A stretch of 12,995 nucleotides of DNA from an uncultured Capnocytophaga sp. (GTDB taxonomy: Bacteria; Bacteroidota; Bacteroidia; Flavobacteriales; Flavobacteriaceae), in the NCBI GenBank assembly GCA_905372595.1, contig CAJPPS010000012.1:1-12995 (forward strand), written 5' to 3'. Made by a program: the position numbers and the translations under genes. The notes under the pieces were generated by a model. That model did not search any database. It was given only the letters and a program-made list of their open reading frames with translations, and had not been told where the DNA came from. Of this stretch, positions 1 through 6,913 are shown piece by piece. Numbering within the stretch: position 1 is the first letter of the stretch; each line of letters begins with the position of its first letter.

Positions 1-133
1 AGCTCAGTACTTCAGGGCAGGAGATTACAGTAACAGGGACTTTTACCAATTTCACTCCTAGGAATTCTACCGAAGTAGTTAAGGAAATCGTTTATACAGC
101 AGAGAGTGATTTGGTTTTTGGAACAACTCCAGC
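1..133 (+). repeat. In-frame direct repeat, 3' part of copy A
   Basis: This stretch matches 328-460 at an offset of exactly 327 bp (109 codons). Positions 1-55 are identical to 328-382, and I count 10 mismatches over the 133 bp. The mismatches cluster at 56-78, where the protein changes from PRNSTEVVKE to PRGSNEVIKE. The copy's 5' part lies off the left edge. Confidence 0.9.
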
Positions 134-935
134 TCCTCAGCCTATCACCGATCTAGAAGCTACTACAGCTACCGCTACTGACTATGTGGTAGGGAAGAAA
201 GTAAAACTTCACGGAAATATCGTTGTACAAGCAAATCACCCTTATTTCAAGTTCTCGGATAATACTTTGGTACAAATTTATGCCCAGAACTCTGTATTCA
301 ATACCCTTTCTGAAGCGGCCAAAACAAAGCTCAGTACTTCAGGGCAGGAGATTACAGTAACAGGGACTTTTACCAATTTCACACCTAGAGGCTCTAATGA
401 AGTGATTAAGGAAATCGTTTATACAGCAGAGAGCGATTTGGTTTTTGGAACAACTCCAGCACAAAATCAACCTCAACCATCACAAGGGAAGATATTTGAT
501 TTCGAGCAAATTACAAGTTCTTCTAACGGATATAATATTACAGGAACTCTCCAGACAACCGAAGGAGTTCGCTTGAGCTACAAGGGGCGTACCGACCTCA
601 AAGATGATAAAAATACCAACTATGCTATCTCAGGAAAGGGATTAATGCTTACTGATCATAGGGAAAAACCTTATATCAAGATTACTTTCCCTAATGGCGT
701 ACGTAAGCTTTTCATAGACTACAAAGCTGCTTATAACGCTACACAGAATAGACATTTTGAGATATATGAGGGAGATGAGAATAGTACTCAAAAAATAGGA
801 GAACATAGCTTTGCTCATAATGCTAGCGGAACATTTTCTATTGATTTGAATAAAACGGGAGCTTTTACCCTTACTATTAAGCCTGCTACAGGCTCAAAAC
901 AGTTTGTATTGGATAATATAAAGTATGAAAACTAA
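1..935 (+). CDS. Secreted/surface-type repeat protein with OB-fold-like domains, C-terminal part (5' partial)
   Basis: The reading frame is open at the left edge (first full codon at 3, Leu) and ends with TAA at 933-935, so 310 residues are visible and the true start is upstream. Residues 1-44 are the end of one repeat and 45-153 a complete 109-residue repeat. The repeat pattern (G-K-x-V-x-L-x-G, a YFKFSDNT strand pair, an IYAQN strand, then ITVTGTFTNF and EIVYTAESDLVFG) resembles the small OB-fold beta-barrels common in Bacteroidota extracellular proteins. A Pro/Gln linker leads to a beta-rich C-terminal domain, about 162-310, starting GKIFDFEQI and ending FVLDNIKYEN. It looks like a jelly-roll or carbohydrate-binding-like fold. 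No type IX secretion sorting tail is seen. No enzyme motif is visible in this part, so a nuclease or other catalytic domain could lie upstream. Secretion is inferred from domain type only, because the signal peptide would be off-window. Confidence 0.6.
   Translation, partial: LSTSGQEITVTGTFTNFTPRNSTEVVKEIVYTAESDLVFGTTPAPQPITDLEATTATATDYVVGKKVKLHGNIVVQANHPYFKFSDNTLVQIYAQNSVFNTLSEAAKTKLSTSGQEITVTGTFTNFTPRGSNEVIKEIVYTAESDLVFGTTPAQNQPQPSQGKIFDFEQITSSSNGYNITGTLQTTEGVRLSYKGRTDLKDDKNTNYAISGKGLMLTDHREKPYIKITFPNGVRKLFIDYKAAYNATQNRHFEIYEGDENSTQKIGEHSFAHNASGTFSIDLNKTGAFTLTIKPATGSKQFVLDNIKYEN
134..460 (+). repeat. In-frame direct repeat, complete 327-bp copy B
   Basis: One full repeat unit encodes a linker (PQPITDLEATTATATD) followed by an OB-fold-like domain ending LVFGTTPA. 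Its last 133 bp (328-460) are nearly identical to 1-133. Similarity stops at 461, where copy A continues into another repeat and copy B continues into a Gln/Pro linker and the C-terminal domain. Copy B is therefore the last unit of the array. The number of upstream units cannot be seen. Confidence 0.85.
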
Positions 936-962
936 TTTTTAACGAGAATAGTTTGTTATTTG

Positions 963-1003
963 AGTGAGGAAAGGATATTTTTCTTTCCTCACTTTTTATT
1001 TTT
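963..1003 (+). terminator. Intrinsic terminator of the repeat protein gene
   Basis: A perfect 11-bp stem (AGTGAGGAAAG at 963-973 with CTTTCCTCACT at 983-993) encloses a 9-nt loop. It is followed by a T-run (993-997) and a second T-stretch (999-1003). It lies 27 bp after the stop at 935. It separates the repeat gene from the porin and overlaps the spurious upstream extension of the porin frame. Confidence 0.9.
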
Positions 1004-1015
1004 CAAAAAGAGTTG

Positions 1016-1023
1016 TATATTTG
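1016..1023 (+). promoter_or_regulatory. Bacteroidota -7 box for the porin gene
   Basis: TATATTTG matches the TAnnTTTG consensus exactly and lies just after the terminator and 38 bp before the porin ATG. No clear TTG -33 element is found at the expected spacing; only T-rich sequence is present. The call therefore rests on the -7 box and its position. Confidence 0.55.
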
Positions 1024-1061
1024 TGCGACATTTAGAGGAAAATTTTAAAAATAATTTCTAT

Positions 1062-2315
1062 ATGAAAAAGTTATTAATGTTAATGATATGTGCTCCCTCC
1101 TTACTATGGAGTCAAGAGTATTTACGTCGTAACCTCAGTGAGGACGGGAAAACTTATATCAAGGCAAATCTTTCGGCTACTTTTTGGGCACGTTATTATG
1201 AGGCAAATCCTCATACGACGGTTAATGGAACACCAGTGAGCCGTGTAACAGATATATCCATCCGTCGCTTACGTATAGGCTTACAGGGGCAGTTAACTCC
1301 TAAATTGTATTTTTATGGACTTTTTGGAGGGAATAATTATAACTTTAATAGTAATAAGAATGATCGCATAGGAATTCTAGACCTCTATGCGGACTATCAG
1401 TTTGCTCCTGAATTCACTGTAGGAATAGGTAAGTTTGGCTGGAATGGGAGCCGAAATGCGATGAAAGCTAGTGGAAGTATGATGGGCTTGGACGCGCCTA
1501 GTTTTCCACTATTCACTGTGAATATGAATGATGATAATGTGAGAAGTTTTGGAGTTTTTGCTAAAGGACAGCTACAGAATCTTAGTTATGTGCTGACTCT
1601 CAAGAGCCCTCTAACTGTAACTACAGACGAAAAAGAAGGTGTAGTAGGTTATGCTAAGAATGCTCCTCATAAGCAATATTCAGCACATCTCAAGTATGAC
1701 TTCTGGGAGCGTGAGAGTAATAAAACTCCTTATACTGTAGGAACTTATATAGGAGCTAAAAGGGTATTCAATCTATCCTTAGGAGGAGTCTATCAGAAAC
1801 AAATGATGTCCGAACTTCAAGGAGGAATACCGAAGTATTATGATTATAAGAACTTCTCTACAGAGGTATTCCTAGATACACCTCTTTCCGAAAGGAATAA
1901 TGCGCTTACCCTGAATCTGGGTTATTATTATACAGATTTTGGGCGAAATTACGTCAGAAACATAGGGAATAACAACGTAGCAGGGGTATCTTCACAAGAA
2001 TATTTTAACGGAGGCGGTACAGCTTACCCTCTAATTGGTACAGGAAGTACTTTTTGCTTCTTGGCTGGCTATCTTTTAGGTAAAAATGAACAATTTACTG
2101 CAAGAGTACAGCCCAATGTAGCCTTGCAATATTCCAAATTTGATGGACTTAAGGACGCAATGCTTGCTTATGACTTGGGAGTCAATGTGTTTTTCAAAGG
2201 ACATAGTAATAAGCTTAGTCTTTGTTACCAGAACCGACCTATATTCAATCAGCAAAAGGAAGTCGCTATGCGTAAAGGAGCTTTTATTATACAATATCAT
2301 ATCCAACTGAACTAA
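1062..2315 (+). CDS. Outer-membrane porin, phosphate-selective porin O/P-like
   Basis: This 417-residue protein starts with a clear signal peptide: MKK, then a Leu/Met-rich hydrophobic core, ending SLLWSQ with likely cleavage near residue 18. The mature part is rich in alternating beta-strands with aromatic girdles, for example YIKANLSATFWARYYE, LRIGLQGQLTPKLYFYGLF and ILDLYADYQFAPEFTVGIGKF. It ends in a strand, FIIQYHIQLN. This layout matches the Bacteroidota porin O/P family, which forms outer-membrane beta-barrels for small solutes. The substrate cannot be read from sequence. I chose ATG 1062 because the open frame continues upstream only through a terminator hairpin and a promoter box, and because the signal peptide begins exactly there. 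The gene 21 bp downstream is co-directional and may be co-transcribed. Confidence 0.8.
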   Translation: MKKLLMLMICAPSLLWSQEYLRRNLSEDGKTYIKANLSATFWARYYEANPHTTVNGTPVSRVTDISIRRLRIGLQGQLTPKLYFYGLFGGNNYNFNSNKNDRIGILDLYADYQFAPEFTVGIGKFGWNGSRNAMKASGSMMGLDAPSFPLFTVNMNDDNVRSFGVFAKGQLQNLSYVLTLKSPLTVTTDEKEGVVGYAKNAPHKQYSAHLKYDFWERESNKTPYTVGTYIGAKRVFNLSLGGVYQKQMMSELQGGIPKYYDYKNFSTEVFLDTPLSERNNALTLNLGYYYTDFGRNYVRNIGNNNVAGVSSQEYFNGGGTAYPLIGTGSTFCFLAGYLLGKNEQFTARVQPNVALQYSKFDGLKDAMLAYDLGVNVFFKGHSNKLSLCYQNRPIFNQQKEVAMRKGAFIIQYHIQLN

Positions 2316-2336
2316 TATTTTAAGAAAAATATACTT

Positions 2337-3269
2337 ATGAAAGCTGTTATTTTAGATAGAAATACTTTATCTGAACAATTAGAACTTACTGTTCCTCAAG
2401 GGGTTACTGAATGGGTTGTTTATCAGAGTACTACGCCAGAGCAAGTACTACAGCACCTCCAAGGAGCTCAGATAGCTATTACCAATAAGGTGAAGCTCAG
2501 GCGAGAGCATCTTCAGCAGTTACCTTCCTTAAAGCTTATCCAGCTGACTGCTACAGGCACCGATAATATAGACAAAGAAGCCGCTCAAGAGCTGGGGATA
2601 GAGGTGAAGAATGTAGTAGGCTATTCTACAGAAAGTGTTGCAGAACATTTCTTTATGCTTCTACTGGCAGCAATGAGAGGGCTCAAGCCTTATCACACAG
2701 CTGTAGAGAAGGGGGATTGGCAAGCCGATGGACGTTTCTGTCTTACAGAGCCTTCCATACTAGACCTCCATACCCGCACCCTCGGGATTATAGGGATAGG
2801 TAATATAGGGAAAGGCATTACTGAGCGGGCGAAAGCCTTTGGAATGCGTGTTCTCTGGGCAGAACATCAAGGGAAAGCCCCTCGTAATGCGGATTATACA
2901 CCCTTTGAGGAAGTCCTTGCTCAGAGTGATATTATTTCCTTAAACTGTCCGCTTACCCCTGCTACACATCATCTGATAAATACAGAAACAATAGCTCGGA
3001 TGTCCAGAAAGCCCTTACTTATCAATGTGGCACGGGGAGCTGTAGTGGATCCCCAGGCGATTTATGACGCTCTACAACAAGGGAAGCTATTGGGATTTGC
3101 TACCGATGTATTTGAGCAAGAACCTCCTGCCGATACTGATCCACTCTTAAAGCTCGCTACTCACCCTAGAGTACTTCTTACTCCTCACGTAGCTTGGGCA
3201 AGTGAATTTGCACTTGAAAAGCTTTGGACAAAGGTTAAGGAGCAGGTGGAGGCTTTTATTAAAAAATAG
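2337..3269 (+). CDS. D-2-hydroxyacid dehydrogenase, glycerate dehydrogenase/hydroxypyruvate reductase type
   Basis: This 310-residue, NAD(P)-dependent cytoplasmic oxidoreductase of the D-isomer 2-hydroxyacid dehydrogenase family has a normal length. The Rossmann motif GIGNIG is at 153-158. The catalytic set is intact: Arg233 in NVARGAVVD, Glu262 in VFEQEPP and His284 in LTPHVAWAS. The N-terminal substrate-domain motif ITNKVKL (48-54) and ATGTDNID (72-79) are typical of the glycerate dehydrogenase/hydroxypyruvate reductase branch rather than D-lactate or phosphoglycerate dehydrogenases. No C-terminal ACT domain is present, which argues against SerA. The likely reaction is hydroxypyruvate or glyoxylate reduction to D-glycerate or glycolate, but substrate choice within this family is hard to predict. 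The ATG lies 21 bp after the porin stop with no evident promoter between, so read-through from the porin promoter is plausible. Confidence 0.85.
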   Translation: MKAVILDRNTLSEQLELTVPQGVTEWVVYQSTTPEQVLQHLQGAQIAITNKVKLRREHLQQLPSLKLIQLTATGTDNIDKEAAQELGIEVKNVVGYSTESVAEHFFMLLLAAMRGLKPYHTAVEKGDWQADGRFCLTEPSILDLHTRTLGIIGIGNIGKGITERAKAFGMRVLWAEHQGKAPRNADYTPFEEVLAQSDIISLNCPLTPATHHLINTETIARMSRKPLLINVARGAVVDPQAIYDALQQGKLLGFATDVFEQEPPADTDPLLKLATHPRVLLTPHVAWASEFALEKLWTKVKEQVEAFIKK

Positions 3270-3293
3270 AGGAATTAAACCGTTTTATAAAGG

Positions 3294-3330
3294 AAAGAGA
3301 GGTAACCACGGTTACCTCTCTTTTAAGTTT
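3294..3330. terminator. Hairpin terminator between convergent genes
   Basis: A perfect 13-bp stem (AAAGAGAGGTAAC at 3294-3306 with GTTACCTCTCTTT at 3311-3323) encloses a CACG loop. It lies between the dehydrogenase stop (3269) and the gdhA stop (3343). On the + strand it is followed by TTTT and TTT runs. On the - strand the stem runs into CTTTCCTTT, a weaker tail. It probably serves the dehydrogenase gene strongly and gdhA as well. Confidence 0.85.
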
Positions 3331-3342
3331 GGATAAATTTAT

Positions 3343-4683
3343 TTATACAATTCCTTGATCAAGCATAGCACTAGCTACTTTCATAAATCCAGCAATATTA
3401 GCTCCTTTTACATAGTTGATATAGCCGTCTTCTTGTCCGTATTTGAGGCAAGCATTATGGATAGATTCCATAATCTGGTGTAGTTTAGCATCTACTTCTT
3501 CAGAACGCCAAGCAAGGTGAGCTGCATTTTGAGTCATTTCAAGTCCAGAAGTAGCTACTCCTCCTGCATTTACTGCTTTTCCAGGAGCAAAAGGCAATTT
3601 AGCATCTTGGAAAGCTTTGATAGCCTCAGGAGTACATCCCATATTGGATACCTCAGCCACGAGCTTCACACCATTAGCGATAAGGGTTTTAGCATCTTCT
3701 TCGTTCAATTCGTTTTGGAAAGCACAAGGAAGGGCTATATCACAAGGGATTACCCACGCCTTTTTACCTGCAGTGAATTTGCTTTCTTTAGCGAATTTTT
3801 CTGCAAAAGGAGCTACAATATTACGGTTAGAAGCACGAAGTTCAAGAAGGTAGTCAATCATTTCTTGAGTCATACCATTAGGTACCTCTACACAACCATC
3901 AGGACCTGAAAGTCCGATAACTTTAGCACCTAGCTGAGTGGCTTTCTCAGAAGCTCCCCAGGCTACATTTCCAAATCCTGAAACAACTACACGTTGTCCT
4001 TTAAGGTCTTTACCTAGCTTTTTAAGCATATGGTCTACAAAGTAAAGGGCTCCATACCCTGTAGCCTCAGGACGTATAAGAGAGCCTCCCCAATTGATTC
4101 CTTTTCCTGTAAGGACACCTGTGTTATATTCACGGGCTAATTTTTTGTACATACCGTACATATATCCGATTTCGCGTCCGCCTACTCCTACGTCACCTGC
4201 TGGCACGTCAGTATCAGGGCCTATGTTATGCCACAATTCAAGCATAAAAGCTTGGCAGAAGCGCATTATCTCAGCATCAGATTTTCCTGTAGGGTCAAAA
4301 TCAGATCCTCCTTTGGCACCTCCCATAGGAAGAGTGGTAAGGGCATTTTTGAAAGTTTGTTCGAACCCAAGGAACTTTAGCATAGAAGGATTCACTGCCT
4401 TATGGAAGCGGATACCCCCTTTGTAAGGACCTATAGCAGCATTGAACTGCACGCGATACCCTAAGTTAGTTTGTACTTCTCCTTTGTCATCTACCCAATC
4501 CACACGGAAAGTGAAGATACGATCTGGTTCTACAATACGCTCAATAATCTTAGCTTTTGCAAATTCAGGGTGTTGGTTATACACATCCTGTACAGATTCT
4601 AATACTTCGTGTACTGCTTGTAAGTACTCTTTTTCACCAGGGTGCTTTGCCTCCAAAGAGGTCATAATTTTTTGTACGTCCAT
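3343..4683 (-). CDS. gdhA: NADP-type glutamate dehydrogenase
   Basis: This 446-residue enzyme has the length of hexameric class I glutamate dehydrogenases. It interconverts 2-oxoglutarate plus ammonium and L-glutamate in the cytoplasm and is a main route of nitrogen assimilation in this group. The N-terminal domain carries NAAIGPYKGGIRFH (81-94), then PMGGAKGG with the catalytic Lys124, and PAGDVGVGGRE with the conserved Asp164. The nucleotide-binding domain has SGFGNVAWG (235-243). NADP preference is inferred from overall similarity to bacterial gdhA, not from one residue. I chose ATG 4683 (MDVQKIM) over a TTG four codons upstream because it matches the family N-terminus. The gene is monocistronic in appearance, with its own promoter at 4771-4801 and a hairpin terminator downstream. 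Confidence 0.95.
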   Translation of the reverse strand: MDVQKIMTSLEAKHPGEKEYLQAVHEVLESVQDVYNQHPEFAKAKIIERIVEPDRIFTFRVDWVDDKGEVQTNLGYRVQFNAAIGPYKGGIRFHKAVNPSMLKFLGFEQTFKNALTTLPMGGAKGGSDFDPTGKSDAEIMRFCQAFMLELWHNIGPDTDVPAGDVGVGGREIGYMYGMYKKLAREYNTGVLTGKGINWGGSLIRPEATGYGALYFVDHMLKKLGKDLKGQRVVVSGFGNVAWGASEKATQLGAKVIGLSGPDGCVEVPNGMTQEMIDYLLELRASNRNIVAPFAEKFAKESKFTAGKKAWVIPCDIALPCAFQNELNEEDAKTLIANGVKLVAEVSNMGCTPEAIKAFQDAKLPFAPGKAVNAGGVATSGLEMTQNAAHLAWRSEEVDAKLHQIMESIHNACLKYGQEDGYINYVKGANIAGFMKVASAMLDQGIV

Positions 4684-4770
4684 AGTAATAAACAATAAAT
4701 TAAAAGGTTTTATAATTATCTTATTTTCTGTACTTTACATAAGAAATATAAAGAAATCACAAATTTCCAA

Positions 4771-4801
4771 CAAAGGTACTTATTTATATTGGATAAAACA
4801 A
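4771..4801 (-). promoter_or_regulatory. gdhA promoter
   Basis: Read on the minus strand, TACCTTTG (4778-4771) matches the Bacteroidota -7 consensus TAnnTTTG. A TTG (4801-4799) lies 20 bp upstream, as expected for the -33 element. The predicted transcript would have a leader of roughly 80 nt before the ATG at 4683. The rest of the 4684-4815 gap is AT-rich, with no convincing hairpin. Confidence 0.6.
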
Positions 4802-4815
4802 GTAAAAAGGGATAA

Positions 4816-5244
4816 TTATTTTCTAAGTTGATACAGATTTAGCCCTATGCTTGTGTTATAATAACGTTCTAAACTTCCCTCAAAGGCTTCAATGACAAAT
4901 TCCCCAGCACCACTAAGGGTGGCCTCTAGCAGGTGTCCAGCTAAGGCGCTATAATCCGATCTGCCAAGGGTGATGTGTAGATGTAAGTAAGGTTTTCCTT
5001 CTTTCTGTGAAATATTTCCTATTAAGCAAGCAATTTCCATCTGCTCTTGGAAGGTTTTATCTATATATTGTTTTGTATGAGGGTCAAAAAAGCGGAGTGT
5101 AGCTTTACCAACGGCACCTATACCGTGGATAACACCTGCTTTAATTTGTTTTTCCTCACAGAACATTGTCAGAGCCTTTGTGATCTCTACGTGATTCTCA
5201 AGGCTAAGAACATATCTGTCACCGAAAGCTTGGTAGGTATACAT
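4816..5244 (-). CDS. PPC/DUF296 domain protein
   Basis: This 142-residue protein consists of a single PPC domain (plants-and-prokaryotes conserved, DUF296). Visible hallmarks are VIHGIGAVGKATLRFFD (38-54), the GKPYLHLHITLG stretch with His88 and His90, and GHLLEATLSGAGEFVIE with His104. Prokaryotic members form compact trimers, and the conserved His residues are candidate metal ligands. The domain is often labelled DNA-binding because plant AHL proteins share it. Those bind DNA through AT-hooks, and no AT-hook (RGRP) is present here, so DNA binding is not supported. The molecular function is unknown. The ATG is 27 bp after the cdsA stop on the same strand with no promoter between, so it is probably the last gene of a LUD-cdsA-PPC operon. 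No clear terminator follows it. Confidence 0.85.
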   Translation of the reverse strand: MYTYQAFGDRYVLSLENHVEITKALTMFCEEKQIKAGVIHGIGAVGKATLRFFDPHTKQYIDKTFQEQMEIACLIGNISQKEGKPYLHLHITLGRSDYSALAGHLLEATLSGAGEFVIEAFEGSLERYYNTSIGLNLYQLRK

Positions 5245-5271
5245 TTTGGTTGGATTTTATAGATGAATTTT

Positions 5272-6153
5272 TTACAGATAAAAGGCTATTTGGAGCGCTA
5301 TATAAGCAAAAGGAGAGGCAAAAATGAGGCTATCAAGTCTATCAAGCAATCCTCCGTGTCCTGGAAGAATGGTGCCACTATCTTTCTTGCCAGCTACTCG
5401 CTTGAACTTGGATTCGACCAAGTCTCCTAAGGTACCTGCAATGACCAATACACCAGCTATAAGAAACCATTCCCAAATATTTTTATGGCTGTAAAGCGAA
5501 AATAAAAAAGCGGTTAATAAGGCTCCTAAAAAGCCTCCTATGAAGCCTTCCACTGTCTTCTTTGGGGATACTGAGGGAAAAAGTTTTGTCCGTCCTAAGA
5601 AACGTCCCGAAAGGTAAGCAAAGCTATCACTCGCCCAGATAATGGCTAGTACAGCTATCATTGTGTGTTGTGCTTCGTTAAAAGCTTCTGAGAAACGCCA
5701 TTGTGAAAATTCCCAGAAGGGGAAAGGGTCTGATGAGATGGCTTCTACATAATTCTTGACTTCTACCTTATACAAAAGGGGAATAAACAAGCAACCTCCT
5801 CCTACATATAATAGGCTCAGTAGGAACTTCTGCTGTTTGCTATAATGTACAGGCTCTTTCTTGAACAAATAGATGACAAGGTAGATATCAGTTACCACTA
5901 CAGCAAAAAGTAGTAAATAAACCAAAAAATTATTGGTGAGAAATAGGTAATTAAAGCTCCACCAGAGTAATAGGAATACAAGGTAGATAGCACTCCCTCC
6001 AAGGCGAATAAGCCGTTTGAACTCATACAAGCAGATAAGCCCAAAAATAAGAAAAAGAAAGCCGAAAGCCTCCGCATTGGAAAGCATAATGGCGGTTAGT
6101 AGTAGGAAAACGTAAAGAATCCCTGTGATACTTCGTTTGAGTAATTCATTCAT
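5272..6153 (-). CDS. cdsA: Phosphatidate cytidylyltransferase (CDP-diglyceride synthase)
   Basis: This 293-residue integral inner-membrane enzyme makes CDP-diacylglycerol from phosphatidic acid and CTP, the branch point of phospholipid synthesis. Many hydrophobic segments are visible, for example 8-25, 30-46, 54-70, 75-96, 110-128, 165-180, 200-222 and 229-242. The C-terminal part carries the family signature: GDLVESKFKR (243-252), KKDSG (256-260), then LPGHGG and LDRLDS (263-275), which holds the conserved acidic and His residues. An upstream block, SDSFAYLSGRFLGR with SPKKTVEG (175-203), is also typical. The length is usual for the family. The ATG overlaps the stop of the LUD gene by 4 bases (ATGA), indicating translational coupling. 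The PPC gene follows after 27 bp. Confidence 0.95.
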   Translation of the reverse strand: MNELLKRSITGILYVFLLLTAIMLSNAEAFGFLFLIFGLICLYEFKRLIRLGGSAIYLVFLLLWWSFNYLFLTNNFLVYLLLFAVVVTDIYLVIYLFKKEPVHYSKQQKFLLSLLYVGGGCLFIPLLYKVEVKNYVEAISSDPFPFWEFSQWRFSEAFNEAQHTMIAVLAIIWASDSFAYLSGRFLGRTKLFPSVSPKKTVEGFIGGFLGALLTAFLFSLYSHKNIWEWFLIAGVLVIAGTLGDLVESKFKRVAGKKDSGTILPGHGGLLDRLDSLIFASPFAYIALQIAFYL

Positions 6154-6752
6154 TCTTCAGTATGATTAAGATCCTCTATAAGGAGCAAATAGGTAGTACG
6201 GTAGCAACTTTCAGCAAAAATAGAATCCTTCTCCTTAGGGGATTCAAATCCTCGTAAAGCGCGAATATTATTAGGTCGGTTCGTCTGTGTTTTTCTATTT
6301 ACACCCGCCATAGCATCTCTCAGGGAGCCAACAATTTGGCTTGTTTTGGCAACGACAATCAATACAGGAGGTAGCTCCTCTAAGCGCTTCTGTCCTAACT
6401 GCCTAGATGAAAACAGAATAGAGCCTTCCTGAGCTACCAGATACTCACAATCTGTTAGAAAAAAAGTCGCTTTCTGGTCATCTCCTTCAAAATAAGAGGA
6501 AAATGAGGAATAGAAAATAGCCTCCAAGGATGCATTATGGGTGAAAACAGTTGCTTCACGGTTGTTCTCTAAGAGAATTTTCTCAAAAATAGATGGAAGC
6601 TCTTCTAGAGTCTCTATATATACAAAAATTCCTCCCTTTTCCTTGAAATTATGAACAAAAGCTTCATCTACAGGAAGCGAATGTTTCATTTGCTCTTGGG
6701 GCTTTTCTGGCTCTTTTGAAAAGGTTTTAAAGAGTTTTTCAAGCCATTTCAT
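6150..6752 (-). CDS. LUD (LutC/DUF162-type) domain protein
   Basis: This 200-residue protein lacks a signal peptide and is probably cytoplasmic. Its core resembles the LUD domain of the LutC/YkgG family: VFTHNASLEAIF (69-80), a DCEYLVAQEGSILFSSRQ strand pair (101-118) and LPPVLIVVAKTSQIVGSLRDAM (127-148). Flavobacteria commonly carry such a single-domain gene beside cdsA. LutC takes part in an iron-sulfur lactate oxidation complex, but no LutA or LutB partner is seen here and the typical GDGP-type C-terminal stretch is absent or altered, so lactate use is not supported. The first 30 residues are charged and poorly conserved. The gene is first in the minus-strand block, overlapping the cdsA start by 4 bases. 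The exact role is unknown. Confidence 0.75.
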   Translation of the reverse strand: MKWLEKLFKTFSKEPEKPQEQMKHSLPVDEAFVHNFKEKGGIFVYIETLEELPSIFEKILLENNREATVFTHNASLEAIFYSSFSSYFEGDDQKATFFLTDCEYLVAQEGSILFSSRQLGQKRLEELPPVLIVVAKTSQIVGSLRDAMAGVNRKTQTNRPNNIRALRGFESPKEKDSIFAESCYRTTYLLLIEDLNHTEE

Positions 6753-6781
6753 TAATGATTTTCTTGCTTAATTTTAGGGTG

Positions 6782-6789
6782 TAAAGATA
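6782..6789 (-). promoter_or_regulatory. Possible -7 box for the LUD-cdsA-PPC operon
   Basis: Read on the minus strand, TATCTTTA (6789-6782) matches seven of eight positions expected from TAnnTTTG, counting the two free ones. It lies about 30 bp upstream of the LUD ATG. No clear TTG -33 element is seen. The remaining 6753-6913 gap is AT-rich and contains an 8-bp A/T inverted repeat (6828-6835 with 6842-6849) between the divergent genes. Confidence 0.3.
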
Positions 6790-6880
6790 AGAAAACTTAA
6801 TGAATAAATAAAGTGAATAACAGAGTTTAATTTTTCTCTTAAAAAATTAGCATTTCTAAAGAACTTTAGGGGATATTTTG

Positions 6881-6888
6881 TAATTTTG
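6881..6888 (+). promoter_or_regulatory. Bacteroidota -7 box for aroA
   Basis: TAATTTTG matches TAnnTTTG exactly and lies 25 bp before the aroA ATG at 6914. A leader of about 20 nt is predicted. The -33 region has no clean TTG; the nearest candidate is TTTAG at 6865, which is too close. Confidence 0.5.
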
Positions 6889-6913
6889 CCCCCTCTAAAA
6901 TTAAAACGCTTCA

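Noticed and set aside
1..460. Direct repeats as a CRISPR array or mobile-element ends
   Set aside because: The unit is 327 bp, strictly in frame and encodes a protein domain. There are no short regular repeats with spacers, no transposase and no terminal inverted repeats.
3517..4831. Several + strand open frames opposite gdhA (3517-3909, 3617-3853, 4094-4426, 4442-4831)
   Set aside because: They lie antisense to the well-conserved gdhA gene, have no recognisable domains, and show Ser/Cys-rich or irregular composition typical of shadow frames.
4816..5244. PPC protein as a DNA-binding regulator of gdhA
   Set aside because: Adjacency is suggestive, but the AT-hook that gives plant homologues DNA binding is missing, and gdhA has its own promoter. 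No operator-like site was identified.
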